This document shows, one piece after another, positions 53,948-63,037 of a DNA stretch of 64,000 bases (its first letter is position 1; each line of letters opens with the position of its first letter). The position numbers and the translations under genes are program-made. The notes under the pieces are model-generated. The model saw only the letters and a list, made by a program, of their open reading frames with translations, made no database searches and had not been told where the DNA came from. Source of the stretch: JAIOSF01 sp047159865 (lineage in GTDB: Bacteria; Campylobacterota; Campylobacteria; Campylobacterales; Arcobacteraceae); assembly GCF_047159865.1 (NCBI RefSeq), contig NZ_AP038804.1:434001-498000 (forward strand). The letters are read 5' to 3'.

Positions 53948-55099
53948 TTACTTCTTTAAATAATCCTTGTAAATCTTAGATTCGTTAGCCTTTGGAACTT
54001 TAGCATCTCCCGATGGAGAAGCCCAGTTCTTATCAGCACCCATACTTCCTTCATCTACAATCTCATTGTAAGTTAAGAAGTGCATCATTTGTCTTCTTAA
54101 ATCGTCAGAACCAAGAGAACCGCTTAATACTAATTGATTAATACCAGTTTTATCTTTGTTCTTTGGATAATAGAACATCACAGTCGATGGAGTCATTCTA
54201 ACATTATACTTTTCATATAAATCTGGTCTTACAGATACTTTTGCATCTTTCCAGAATTTGTATAATTCTTTTTCTCCTCTTTGAACATATTTTTGTATTT
54301 CTTTAAAGAACTCTTTTCTTTCAGCTTCACTTTGGAACACAAAAACTTTACCTATATCTTTTAAGAAAGATTTATTCCAGTTATGCACTTGATAAGCTGT
54401 TTTGTTGGTTTTTTCATATAAAGCATTTTTACCAACGAAAACTAATAGCCCGATGCTATCTTTCATAGAATGAATAATCTTAGCTTGTCTATGAGCTAAT
54501 GCTTTTTCAGAATTAGCTAAAGTTAAAGAATCTCCTAAAGAATAAGTTGTTGTCGTAGGATAAGCTTCAGCTCCATATTTTAAATATGCAAATCTTAAAC
54601 CATGACTAACCTTTTGAACATGATTGAAGTAAGTTGCTTGCCATTTTAACCACTCCTTTGATTTACTTGGACTTGGTTCTCTAAGAAACTCTTTAAGAAC
54701 AGGAATTTGTTGTCCTTCAGCAATAACAGGCATTACAAAACAGTCCATAGAAGAGTTTGTCACACATTCTTTCCCTGTTTTTTTATTTACTGTTTTTAAT
54801 GGTGTAACATTTGGAAAAGCATACTCCAATCTACTTTGTATTTCTTTTTGAACTTCAATAGATTTTCTTAATAATCTATTTGATTCTTCTTTAGCATCTC
54901 TTTTAGCTTTTTCTTCTGGAGAAACTTTATACTTCACTTTTTTAATTTCTTTAGTTTTAGTATCTTCGTATGTTTCTTCATACCACCACCAACCTTTGGC
55001 TACATCGTAGTCAAGGTCAGTATTCTTTTTAACAAGAGAAGCACTAAGATTTAAACTTAATGCAACTCCAAATAATGTTGTTAATATTAACTTTTTCAT
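53948..55099 (-). CDS. traF: F-type conjugal transfer protein TraF
   Basis: 383 residues with signal peptide (LTTLFGVALSLNLSAS). GWWWYEE near the start, then a helical part, and a thioredoxin-like C-terminal domain: VFVFQSEAERKEFFKEI, RPDLYEKYNVRMTPSTVMFYYPKN. The cis-Pro segment RMTPS is kept but no CXXC is visible, as in many TraF proteins that are structural rather than redox active. Followed downstream by a small gene and the lectin-like gene; traH lies 15 bases upstream. Periplasmic pilus-assembly factor. Confidence 0.85.
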   Translation of the reverse strand: MKKLILTTLFGVALSLNLSASLVKKNTDLDYDVAKGWWWYEETYEDTKTKEIKKVKYKVSPEEKAKRDAKEESNRLLRKSIEVQKEIQSRLEYAFPNVTPLKTVNKKTGKECVTNSSMDCFVMPVIAEGQQIPVLKEFLREPSPSKSKEWLKWQATYFNHVQKVSHGLRFAYLKYGAEAYPTTTTYSLGDSLTLANSEKALAHRQAKIIHSMKDSIGLLVFVGKNALYEKTNKTAYQVHNWNKSFLKDIGKVFVFQSEAERKEFFKEIQKYVQRGEKELYKFWKDAKVSVRPDLYEKYNVRMTPSTVMFYYPKNKDKTGINQLVLSGSLGSDDLRRQMMHFLTYNEIVDEGSMGADKNWASPSGDAKVPKANESKIYKDYLKK

Positions 55100-55114
55100 A
55101 TCTCAATGCCCCCT

Positions 55115-57061
55115 TTATTTTTGATTCTCTAAAGCTCTTTTCTTGATGTTTTTCTCAATTTCTTGGAAATACTTTTGTAACTCATTAACACCTTTTCTAC
55201 CAAAAGGATACTCTTTATCAAGCTCTGACTTTGCATCGTCAATAACTTGCTTAAAATTGCTAATAGAGTTATAAACATCATTTGCTTCTACTGAAAGAAC
55301 AGGAGCAGATGAACTTGGATTATTTTGAATCATATTAGTTGTTAATTTAGTTGTACCAACTCTACTAACAGATAGATTGTTTCCAATCTGGTCTAAAATA
55401 GAATTAGCAGTTAAATATAAATTAACTTCATTCATTTTTCTAATCCCTTCCGTGATTTCTGTGTCGATTGCTTTGCTTAAAATATCAGCATACAGTTCAA
55501 CCCCTGGAAATATAATCAATGGAACATTGTTACAATCAACAGAAGAATCTCCAGTTACAGATAAACCACCAATATAGTTTTCTGGAATAATTCCTTTTAG
55601 AGAATTATAAAGACTACATTGACTAATTATTTTTGCACCAGCGAACTTATTAGAGTCAAAGAAAGGCTTTCTTTCTTTCGGCTCTGTAGGAGTAATGATA
55701 AAGTTTTTCTCACTCTTATCTTTTTCTTCCGTAGAAATTACAAGAAATTCAGGAGCAACTAAATCTTTTAAAATCTCTTTAGTTTGTTCTGAATATCCTA
55801 ATAAAACAATATCCTTCATTTCAGCACCAGTTGGAACTCTAACCTTTCCAACAGGAGATACTTTTATCGTGAAACTTGGATTAGATAATGCTTCTATTAA
55901 AGCTTTATCATTGTTTGCTTTTTCGTCTGGACTACAAGATGAAGAAGGCATATCTGTAGCTGATGAACAGCTATACATGTCTCCTAATCTTTTTATAACT
56001 GTGTCAGCCATATCTCTTGTATAACCAAGGTCTCCACCAAAGTTATAGAAGAATGTATAAGATAATAGTTTCATACCGAAACTAACTTTATCAGTAGGGC
56101 TTACAATCTTGGACTGAACATTATCAATACTCTCTTCAAGAATATTGTTATTGAAGTTTCCATCTCCAGAACTATAATCAAGAGAAATAGTTCTATAGAA
56201 AATTGGAGACTTCTCAGACTTAAGCTCATTCTTAATAGTATCAAGAGTCGTTTTCGACTTCATGATGTAATCAAACATGATACTACCACCAACAGAATAA
56301 TCTCCAAAGATTTTTGAAAGATGTAAAGAAACAGCTTCCTTCTTTTTCTTTTCTGATGCTTCATCTCCACCACCGAAACTAAATCCAGAATCCCAGCTAA
56401 AATCAACACCATCTAATCCAAGACCATCCTTTAATGTTGTCTTGATACCTTTTTGAAGACCATTTGCAACTGAATCTGATGATAAACCAAATCTTAAGCT
56501 TTTTTCAACAGCTTCTTTATCATAACCAACTGCATCTCCAAGCTTTTTGCCAATCTGTTCTCCAATTTGAATCCCAGAACTACAAGCCATAGATAACAGT
56601 TTTTGAATATCTTTAGCCCATTGATTAATCATTTTGAAAACTGAAGCAACACCGGGCAATGAGTAGATAAGACCAACCGCTACACCCCAAGCTAATGAAG
56701 TACCAGCATTTTGTAACATTGCACCAAACTGGTCAATTCCTAATAATGACATGAACATACCTTTAAGGTTAAAACCATTACAACCAGCTTCAATTTCTGG
56801 TGGCGAGAATGCCCATAAAGGTTGTGGGGCTACATCATTATTAAATCTGAAGTAATATCCTCCAGAGTAGTACATAGATTTTATTGTATTTCCATTTGAG
56901 TCTTTAAACTGAACTGACTTTGATGGTGTGTGATTGAACAACATGTTCTTCATAATATCACTACCACCATAATTCGTTGTTCCTTGAAAGCTTCCAGCTG
57001 AAGCTACAGATTGCAACGAAAGAACAGCAATTAAAGACAGATTGATTATTTTTTTCTTCAT
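55115..57061 (-). CDS. traH: F-type conjugal transfer protein TraH
   Basis: 648 residues, signal peptide (NLSLIAVLSLQSVASAGS). The N-terminal GSFQGTTNYGG ... FSPPEIEAGCNGFNLKGMFMSLLG is a strong TraH signature, with INQWAKDIQKLLSMACSSGIQIGEQIG shortly after, and coiled coils later. Longer than F TraH (458) by an insertion in the middle (about 200-420). Part of the F-pilus assembly machinery in the periplasm and outer membrane. Own conserved promoter upstream. Confidence 0.88.
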   Translation of the reverse strand: MKKKIINLSLIAVLSLQSVASAGSFQGTTNYGGSDIMKNMLFNHTPSKSVQFKDSNGNTIKSMYYSGGYYFRFNNDVAPQPLWAFSPPEIEAGCNGFNLKGMFMSLLGIDQFGAMLQNAGTSLAWGVAVGLIYSLPGVASVFKMINQWAKDIQKLLSMACSSGIQIGEQIGKKLGDAVGYDKEAVEKSLRFGLSSDSVANGLQKGIKTTLKDGLGLDGVDFSWDSGFSFGGGDEASEKKKKEAVSLHLSKIFGDYSVGGSIMFDYIMKSKTTLDTIKNELKSEKSPIFYRTISLDYSSGDGNFNNNILEESIDNVQSKIVSPTDKVSFGMKLLSYTFFYNFGGDLGYTRDMADTVIKRLGDMYSCSSATDMPSSSCSPDEKANNDKALIEALSNPSFTIKVSPVGKVRVPTGAEMKDIVLLGYSEQTKEILKDLVAPEFLVISTEEKDKSEKNFIITPTEPKERKPFFDSNKFAGAKIISQCSLYNSLKGIIPENYIGGLSVTGDSSVDCNNVPLIIFPGVELYADILSKAIDTEITEGIRKMNEVNLYLTANSILDQIGNNLSVSRVGTTKLTTNMIQNNPSSSAPVLSVEANDVYNSISNFKQVIDDAKSELDKEYPFGRKGVNELQKYFQEIEKNIKKRALENQK

Positions 57062-57148
57062 CTCCTTTCTCCTATTATTTTTTTCTTATTATTTGAGATT
57101 TTCTAAATTTCCTGAAAGGACTTTTTAAAAAATTCAAAACTCTATAAT

Positions 57149-57187
57149 TAGTTATAGAACCTTTTTAAGAAAAACTTAAGTTTTAAG
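57149..57187 (-). promoter_or_regulatory. Conserved transfer-operon promoter (copy 3)
   Basis: Minus strand: CTTAAAACTTAAG, T tract, CTTAAAA, then TTCTATAACTAA; -10 box on plus strand GTTATA 57151-57156. It drives traH. Very close match to 49656-49692 and 61702-61740. Confidence 0.65.
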
Positions 57188-57240
57188 AGATTTTATACTT
57201 AAAATAGAATATTTGTGAGATTTTGGAGATAAGAGAGAGA

Positions 57241-57264
57241 AAGAAGGACTTTTAAATCCTTCTT
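57241..57264 (-). terminator. Terminator after traG
   Basis: AAGAAGGA (57241-57248) pairs with TCCTTCTT (57257-57264), just after the traG stop, before the traH promoter. Confidence 0.65.
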
Positions 57265-57269
57265 TTTAA

Positions 57270-60200
57270 TTATTTACCAGCTAAGAATTTACCAGCTCCT
57301 ACAACTCCGATAGAGTTTTTAACAGCATTTACAGCTGTATTCATATTAGCAAATGTTTCTCTATCAACCATTCCAGCATCTACAGCTCTATAACCAAGGT
57401 CATAGTTGTAGTTACCTGTTTTGCTCCACTCATTAACAGCTTTTTTAATGTCAGTAGTGTTGCTACCCATTAAGCTTTTAACTTTTTTAGATTCCATACC
57501 ATCAAGGTCATTCATTTCAGTTGTTCTACCTTGAGATGCACCTTGAATCTTTTTAAGAATCATCATTTTTTGAGAATCTGATGCTGAATCTAATTGTTTC
57601 TTAGTATCTAAGAATTTAATATCTCCAGTTTTTCTATCAACTCTCACTAATCCAGCATTTTCGTATTCAGCAACTTTATCAGCCATTTTTTTGTCATACT
57701 CTTTATTTAAATTATTATATTTAGAGATAGACTTTCTCATATTATCAGCTGATGCTTTGAATCCTTTTTTCTGGTCTTCTGTAAAGTTTTCATTCTTAGA
57801 GAACTCATCTAATTTAGCAATTGCTTCTTTTTGCTTTTCGATAGACTCTGCACTAACTCCAGTTTTAGCCAAGTCTTTCTCTTTAGCTTTTTTGATTTCT
57901 CCAATCTCATTTCCTAGTGTTTTAGCAGTAAGCTTATCTGAAGCATAACCTTCTTTAGCTAGAGAACCAAGAACAGCTTTTTCAGCTTTAGTTCTATTAG
58001 TACCATTTGATACTAATTTCTCTATTTGCTTCTTAGCTTCATCATCATAAGATGTAATATCTTTTGCTAATGAATTAGCTTCATTTTGAGCTTTACTAAC
58101 ATCTAACATTTTAGAAGAAGACTCTTGGTCTGCGATATTTTCTGCTTGAACATTTGAATCTTCAAAATTCTCTACAGATTTATTATCTTTTCTTTTGTTA
58201 AATGTATCTACTTTTACACCAGCTCCTGAATTGAAAGCAACAGCAGTAGCAAGGTCTTTATTAAGTCCTCCTTGACTTTGACCTTTTGCTTTTGCTTCTT
58301 TAGCTTCTTGTGAATCAGAAGAGTTTAATTTTTTACCTTCCTGAACAAGAGCTTGTTGTTTTACATCTTCAGCTAAAACTTGTGACTTAGCACTAACATT
58401 ATTAATAGATGCTAATTTGTTAATTTCATTATCTGATAATTTACCATCGCCATTAGAATCTCCTTTTAGGAAATCAACTTTTTCTTTAGTTCTAAAGTCA
58501 TTTTTGCTTTGTTGCTCAAAGAATTTATCTTTATTTCCACCAATTTCAGAATATCTAGTAGAGTCTTTTATAGTCTCTTCATTCTTTTTATTAGTCAGAT
58601 TAGATTGAATCTTTGCTTGACCATGCTTATCAACATTTGCTGAAGTAGATTTTGTTTCAGCTACTTCTTGCTTACCAAGATTTTTATAATCTTTAGTAGA
58701 AGTACCTTCATTTACAACATCTTTTTTAGCAAACTCTTTAGCTTCCATATCTGATTCTGTTTTCACAACAGCATCATTTCCACCAGCTAATGCTTTCTTT
58801 TTAGATGCAGTTTCAACAACTTTTGCAACTTCTTGAACTTTTGCATCCTCAAAAGATTTAGCACCTTTTTTAGAAACCACTTTAGAAGTTCCTGATATTT
58901 CAGCTCCTTCTTTTTTACCAAGATTTCCAAAATCAGATGTAGTAGTTGATTTATTTACTTCTAAATCTTTATTAAAGTTTTTGTTACTCATATCACTTTT
59001 AGTATCAACAACTTTTTCTTTAGAACCAGCAGACTTGATTTCTTTTTTGCTAGTCTCTAATTCTGTAGAAGTCTTAACATAAGCATTATCAGAAACTACT
59101 TGCTTACCACCAGCTTCAGTTTTTGCATCAACATCCGCTTTTTCTGAAACAGCATCATATCCAGACTTTTTAACCTGAGTATCTATAAATTGTTGCTTAC
59201 CACCTTGTGATGCAACTTTTTCAACTTCAGCAAGTCTCTGAGCTTTATTAGTAGTAGTTTTTGTATCTAATGTTTGATTCATACCAACAGATTTAAAAGC
59301 ATTTCCATCTGATACTTTATTAGTCATATTAGAAGCTTCAATATTATTAATAGTTTCTGTGATTGAATTACCACTCATTTTAGAAGCTCTATTCATTGAC
59401 ATATCTTTAGCAACTGACTGAGACTTTAAATTAGCTGTTAAACCAGCTGTTACAGCTCCAGTCATATTTCCTAACATGTGACCACTACCTTTAAGAATAA
59501 GCCATGTTAAGGCTGGTACAGACATATAAAGCATACCACCAATACCAGCAATAGTTGAAGCATCTGATAGCATATCAGCACTAGACATTAAAGTTAGCCC
59601 TTCTTCAGAATAATATTCAGATAAATTATTCTCAGCTTTAATATTAACAAGCATATTAACAACAGCTGCAGTTGGTCCCCATAGCTCTATCCATAATAAT
59701 GTTTGTCCGTATTGAGCGATAACCTTTAGACCACCCGGTAAAATGAAGATTACAAACACGAATGGAAAGAATCCATATAATACTGCTCTAGTTGTCATTT
59801 GAAGATAAGGAAGCATTTCAGCCATGTACATTCCACTTGCCATAGAACCTTGAATGAATTCAGCTTTTGTTTTTCCTGTTGCATAAGTAGTACCAGATGA
59901 AACACCAATCGAACCCATATTAGCAGATGATTCTAATGCAGTAATTAATCCTGATTGAATAGATATTTCATCAAAATTACTTCCAGTCATTCCTGTCTGA
60001 CCAGTTATTAACTGTAATACTCCTCCATTCATTTCTGAGAAGAAACATTCATTTTCTTGCTTTAATATGTTAATTGATTCTTCCAAGAAAACAAAGTTAT
60101 TTCTACAACTTAAGCTAACACCATTCATAGTCATTAATGCTTCTCCTGTAGCCTTTGTAGAACCTTGAAATTTGTAATCAAGAAAATCCTTAGTCCATTT

Positions 60201-60935
60201 ATATATGTCTTTTGATGCTTTTAGCTCTCCTATTTTTTTTCTACCTTCAGCTCCTTTATTGTTTGCAACCTCATACACACATTTATTAAAATGTTTTTGC
60301 CATAGAGATATTAAATCAGTAGATTCTCCTGTTCCTGACATATTATTTTTCAAAGTAATTTTATTAGGGTCATAACTCATTAATTTTAATGTATGCTTTA
60401 ATGTTCCTAGATAACCTCCAGAGTCTGTCATGCTAGTAGTTCCTGAAGAAGAAGGCTTTGTAAAAGCCATTTCAGCCATTCTTGTCATCTCTCTACCAAT
60501 TAAATTCATAGTTGCAAATGAATAACCAATAACAGCTGGTAGCTCAACCATAGTTCCTACAGTATTTGAACTAGTAGTTGAACAATATGAAGGTAAATTA
60601 TTTGTAGTAATTACCATAGTTGTTTTATGACTTGATAGAGAAACTGTAAGTAAAGCAACTACAACAGCAGAATAAACAAAGTATGGAGATATAATCTTTT
60701 GATTAGTATTCGACTCCCATGCTTTTAAAATTCCACCAGCAAATACAAAAAATCCACCAAGTAAAAATGCTAACTTAAGTAAATCTAAGTAGCTCCCATT
60801 TTGAAATAGAGCTGATATTGCATTAAATATATTAAAATACACATCTACCATTTCAGTATTTTCAACAAGAAAGTTTTGACTATCAGCAAACACCGCAGTA
60901 GTCATCATAATAAATATCAATAAAATCTTCTTCAT
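57270..60935 (-). CDS. traG: F-type conjugal transfer protein TraG with repetitive C-terminal tail
   Basis: 1221 residues. Signal-like start (LLIFIMMTTAVFADS) and TraG N-terminal domain with membrane segments (LLKLAFLLGGFFVFAGGIL, PYFVYSAVVVALLTVSLS, ALTWLILKGSGHML): the inner-membrane pilus-assembly and mating-stabilisation part, to about residue 490. The rest is soluble, low-complexity and Lys/Ala/Glu rich, with two diverged copies of a unit beginning SDM-x-x-K-x-F-x-K and ending GNLGK/KNLGK-type (about 655-770). It contains a consensus EF-hand loop, D-S-N-G-D-G-K-L-S-D-N-E, at residues 826-837. In F, the TraG tail acts in recipient recognition and entry exclusion. Confidence 0.85.
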   Translation of the reverse strand: MKKILLIFIMMTTAVFADSQNFLVENTEMVDVYFNIFNAISALFQNGSYLDLLKLAFLLGGFFVFAGGILKAWESNTNQKIISPYFVYSAVVVALLTVSLSSHKTTMVITTNNLPSYCSTTSSNTVGTMVELPAVIGYSFATMNLIGREMTRMAEMAFTKPSSSGTTSMTDSGGYLGTLKHTLKLMSYDPNKITLKNNMSGTGESTDLISLWQKHFNKCVYEVANNKGAEGRKKIGELKASKDIYKWTKDFLDYKFQGSTKATGEALMTMNGVSLSCRNNFVFLEESINILKQENECFFSEMNGGVLQLITGQTGMTGSNFDEISIQSGLITALESSANMGSIGVSSGTTYATGKTKAEFIQGSMASGMYMAEMLPYLQMTTRAVLYGFFPFVFVIFILPGGLKVIAQYGQTLLWIELWGPTAAVVNMLVNIKAENNLSEYYSEEGLTLMSSADMLSDASTIAGIGGMLYMSVPALTWLILKGSGHMLGNMTGAVTAGLTANLKSQSVAKDMSMNRASKMSGNSITETINNIEASNMTNKVSDGNAFKSVGMNQTLDTKTTTNKAQRLAEVEKVASQGGKQQFIDTQVKKSGYDAVSEKADVDAKTEAGGKQVVSDNAYVKTSTELETSKKEIKSAGSKEKVVDTKSDMSNKNFNKDLEVNKSTTTSDFGNLGKKEGAEISGTSKVVSKKGAKSFEDAKVQEVAKVVETASKKKALAGGNDAVVKTESDMEAKEFAKKDVVNEGTSTKDYKNLGKQEVAETKSTSANVDKHGQAKIQSNLTNKKNEETIKDSTRYSEIGGNKDKFFEQQSKNDFRTKEKVDFLKGDSNGDGKLSDNEINKLASINNVSAKSQVLAEDVKQQALVQEGKKLNSSDSQEAKEAKAKGQSQGGLNKDLATAVAFNSGAGVKVDTFNKRKDNKSVENFEDSNVQAENIADQESSSKMLDVSKAQNEANSLAKDITSYDDEAKKQIEKLVSNGTNRTKAEKAVLGSLAKEGYASDKLTAKTLGNEIGEIKKAKEKDLAKTGVSAESIEKQKEAIAKLDEFSKNENFTEDQKKGFKASADNMRKSISKYNNLNKEYDKKMADKVAEYENAGLVRVDRKTGDIKFLDTKKQLDSASDSQKMMILKKIQGASQGRTTEMNDLDGMESKKVKSLMGSNTTDIKKAVNEWSKTGNYNYDLGYRAVDAGMVDRETFANMNTAVNAVKNSIGVVGAGKFLAGK

Positions 60936-61069
60936 AATTCACTCCTCGAAGAGCTTCACTCCTTTCAAATGCTCTTCTCTTTTTTTATTTTTTTACACAT
61001 AATAAAAAGAAATCTTTTTCTTTATATTATTTCTCTTTATTATATATATTGTTAGTCTTTAATCGAAAA

Positions 61070-61087
61070 AAGGGCGGTTAAGCCCTT
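61070..61087 (-). terminator. Terminator after the 61094 gene
   Basis: AAGGGC (61070-61075) pairs with GCCCTT (61082-61087). On the minus strand it is followed by TTTTTT. It separates the small exported gene from traG. Confidence 0.8.
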
Positions 61088-61093
61088 CTTTCT

Positions 61094-61597
61094 TTATTTT
61101 CTTTTTATTGTGAATTCTTTGTTATCTTCAGACATAGATACAGTATAAACTTTATCTTCTATATACAAGTCAGAATCTTTACTTTTTTTATCAAACAAAT
61201 AGAATCTTTCTCTCTCAAATTCTCCTATTCTTTCTCCATTTTTGTTTTTTATCTCGTAATGTCCTTCATTATTATCTAACCCGATTTTTTCAAAATCAAT
61301 AGCATGAGTATTAATATAAAAATCTTTACTAAAATCAAAATAACTAACTTGAACTTGAACTTGAACTGACTTAGCTTTTCTTGTGTCAACCACTTCAATT
61401 CCTCTTGAATTGCAAGAGTTATATTTAACTACAACATCTTTAACATTTAAATTTGATACAGTAGTCTCAAATCCGTCAGCACCATTATCACAAGTTATTA
61501 AAGTATTTTTAATAACATTTCCATTTTTGCTTGTTTCAGCAAACATTGATGTAGCAATTAAAGATGTTGCTACTACACTTAATATAATTTTCTTCAT
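61094..61597 (-). CDS. Small exported protein, not recognised
   Basis: 167 residues, signal peptide (ILSVVATSLIATSMFAETS). Two Cys (LITCDNGADG and YNSCNSRG) 30 residues apart, probably a disulfide. The remainder alternates beta-type segments (VQVQVQVSYFDFSKDFYINTHAIDF; DLYIEDKVYTVSMSED). Driven by conserved promoter copy 4. Periplasmic or surface protein of the transfer region; function unknown. Confidence 0.65.
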   Translation of the reverse strand: MKKIILSVVATSLIATSMFAETSKNGNVIKNTLITCDNGADGFETTVSNLNVKDVVVKYNSCNSRGIEVVDTRKAKSVQVQVQVSYFDFSKDFYINTHAIDFEKIGLDNNEGHYEIKNKNGERIGEFERERFYLFDKKSKDSDLYIEDKVYTVSMSEDNKEFTIKRK

Positions 61598-61701
61598 ATT
61601 ATTCTCCTTTTGTTTTTATTTGTTCTAAGAACATTAAGCTCTAAAAGAGCTTGAATTATGAAAATTAAAAAAAGAAGAAAGAACTTTCTCTCTTCTGTAT
61701 A

Positions 61702-61740
61702 TAGTTATAGAACAATTTTAAGAAAAAATTAAGTTTTAAG
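61702..61740 (-). promoter_or_regulatory. Conserved transfer-operon promoter (copy 4)
   Basis: Minus strand: CTTAAAACTTAAT, T tract, CTTAAAA, then TTCTATAACTATATAC. The -10 box is GTTATA 61704-61709 on the plus strand. Upstream of the 61094 gene. Confidence 0.65.
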
Positions 61741-61760
61741 CAAAACTTTTAACATTTCTT

Positions 61761-61874
61761 TTATTTTTTGTCTATTTTTGTAGTTTTTGTGTCTGTACAT
61801 ATCATTGTGTTAGTCAAAACACAATTTGCAGATAAGCTTAGACTTAGAATTATAGTTATAAGTATTTTTACCAC
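61761..61874 (-). CDS. Very small exported protein (37 aa)
   Basis: GTG start preceded by GGAGGTGCAAA. Reads as a short signal peptide (VKILITIILSLSLSANC) and a tail of about 20 residues with a second Cys (VLTNTMICTDT), ending TTKIDKK. The first Cys could be a lipobox (LSANC, imperfect) or paired with the second. It has its own conserved promoter 33 bases upstream of the start codon. Good RBS, promoter and signal support a gene despite its size. Confidence 0.55.
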   Translation of the reverse strand: MVKILITIILSLSLSANCVLTNTMICTDTKTTKIDKK

Positions 61875-61903
61875 TTTGCACCTCCATATTTTTTTTAAGA
61901 TAC

Positions 61904-61923
61904 ATAGTTATAGCATCGTAAAA
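61904..61923 (-). promoter_or_regulatory. Conserved transfer-operon promoter (copy 5, TTTACGATGC type)
   Basis: Minus strand TTTTACGATGCTATAACTA, -10 box GTTATA at 61907-61912 on the plus strand. Same as copy 2 at 53550. It serves the 37-residue gene. Confidence 0.55.
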
Positions 61924-62125
61924 GACTTTCTATTTAATGACTCGTCTATCGACTCAAACAGCATCGCTATCGCTTAAATAATAGAAGCTGGTACTTTCTG
62001 TACCTACAATACAATAGCTTACAGCTTAGTCATTAGCTTCACACACAAGAAATGCTCACAATCCAATCATTAAGCGAAGCGATGCCTGAACGAGACCATC
62101 ATGGTCGAGACACTACACAATTAAA
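61924..62125. other. Nested inverted repeats in gene-free DNA (candidate oriT or structured RNA)
   Basis: Outer arms: AGCATCGCTATCGCTTAA (61960-61977) and TTAAGCGAAGCGATGC (62070-62085), inverse of each other except one missing base. Inside: GAAGCT (61984-61989) with AGCTTC (62035-62040), enclosing the hairpin GGTAC-TTTCT-GTACC (61990-62004). Outside, GACCATCATGGTC (about 62094-62106) is another hairpin. The block is GC-richer than its surroundings. No coding frame is supported from 61875 to 62261. Confidence 0.5.
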
Positions 62126-62168
62126 GAAACATTTATTTTATTTTAATAATTAATTAATTTGTGTTGTT

Positions 62169-62206
62169 TTGTAAAGAATTGTAAAGTTTTGTAAAGAATT
62201 GTAGAG
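62169..62206 (+). repeat. 10-bp-period TTGTAAAG array
   Basis: Units at 62169, 62179, 62189 and 62199, the last TTGTAGAG. It is followed by AGATTAAAAAAATTAGGCATAA, a module repeated at 63013-63041. No TATAAT at the 20-base position here. Confidence 0.75.
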
Positions 62207-62230
62207 ATTAAAAAAATTAGGCATAAAAAA

Positions 62231-62256
62231 AGAGAAGCTCAATTAGGAACTTCTCT
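62231..62256 (-). terminator. Terminator after the 62262 gene
   Basis: AGAGAAG (62231-62237) pairs with CTTCTCT (62250-62256). Minus-strand read-out continues TTTTTTTATGCC, a good intrinsic terminator. Confidence 0.75.
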
Positions 62257-62261
62257 TCTGG

Positions 62262-62918
62262 TTAAATACATTGTGACATGTCATAAGCTTTTTTTATAAG
62301 TATCTGCTTTTTTCTAAAAAACATATTCTTATTTATCTTTAGCTTTTTTGAATCTACATCAAAATCAAATTTAATAATAAACTCTTCTTTTGCTTTTCTT
62401 GATGTTTCAAGAAGTAGATTATCATTGTCATATATTTTAATATTTAAATTTTTATAATTATCTCTTGTTTCAATAACTGTAAGAAAATATTCTATAAAAT
62501 CTTCATATATAGCTTCATTTGTTTTTGCTACCTTTTGAGATTCTTTTAATATATTCTTATGTAAATAATTTATGTTCATAGCTAACTGTTCTATAAAAAG
62601 AAAATACTCTTCTAAGCATCCTTTTTTAAATTCATCAATAGAATTTATTTTTTTTGCTAACACTAATTTATTATCAATATTGATTTTTAATTCACATAAT
62701 ATTTCTAATTCGTCTTTTATATAGTTTATTTTTGTTTCAATTAAATCTATTTCTATATCTATAAATTCAATAGTAAATTCATCAAATGTATATCTTTCAA
62801 TCATTAGAAGAATTGCTCTATGCAACTCTTCTCTTGTTTTCTCTAATTGAGAAAAAACTTTATCTTCTATAGTTAATTTATCTTTTAAATTAAGCTTTGT
62901 TTTTATTGTATATTTCAT
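62262..62918 (-). CDS. Coiled-coil-rich cytosolic protein, not recognised
   Basis: 218 residues, Lys/Glu/Ile rich, no signal or membrane segment. Helical N-terminal two thirds (IEFIDIEIDLIETKINYIKDELEILCELKI; LVLAKKINSIDEFKKG), then a beta-type segment (NLNIKIYDNDNLLLETS). ATG preceded by GAGGACAATATT. Monocistronic with a terminator. No family recognised. Confidence 0.6.
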   Translation of the reverse strand: MKYTIKTKLNLKDKLTIEDKVFSQLEKTREELHRAILLMIERYTFDEFTIEFIDIEIDLIETKINYIKDELEILCELKINIDNKLVLAKKINSIDEFKKGCLEEYFLFIEQLAMNINYLHKNILKESQKVAKTNEAIYEDFIEYFLTVIETRDNYKNLNIKIYDNDNLLLETSRKAKEEFIIKFDFDVDSKKLKINKNMFFRKKQILIKKAYDMSQCI

Positions 62919-63002
62919 AATATTGTCCTCTTTTGTTTTGATATAAATGTTATAAGAATGAAATATCTGATAATAAAAGTGAATAGATAAAGATTGATTA
63001 TT

Positions 63003-63020
63003 TTGTAAAAAATTGTAGAG
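63003..63020 (+). repeat. Short 10-bp-period TTGTAAA array
   Basis: Two units at 63003 and 63013 (TTGTAAAAAA, TTGTAGAG), followed by the same AGATTAAAAAATTAGGCATAA module as at 62205. It lies downstream of the candidate RNA on the other strand. Confidence 0.6.
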
Positions 63021-63037
63021 ATTAAAAAATTAGGCAT

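Noticed and set aside
53948..55099. TraF as an active thiol oxidoreductase
   Set aside because: The thioredoxin-like fold is recognisable but no CXXC is present.
61768..61977. Plus-strand frame of 69 codons
   Set aside because: It overlaps the small exported minus-strand gene, its promoter and the inverted repeat; no ribosome site.
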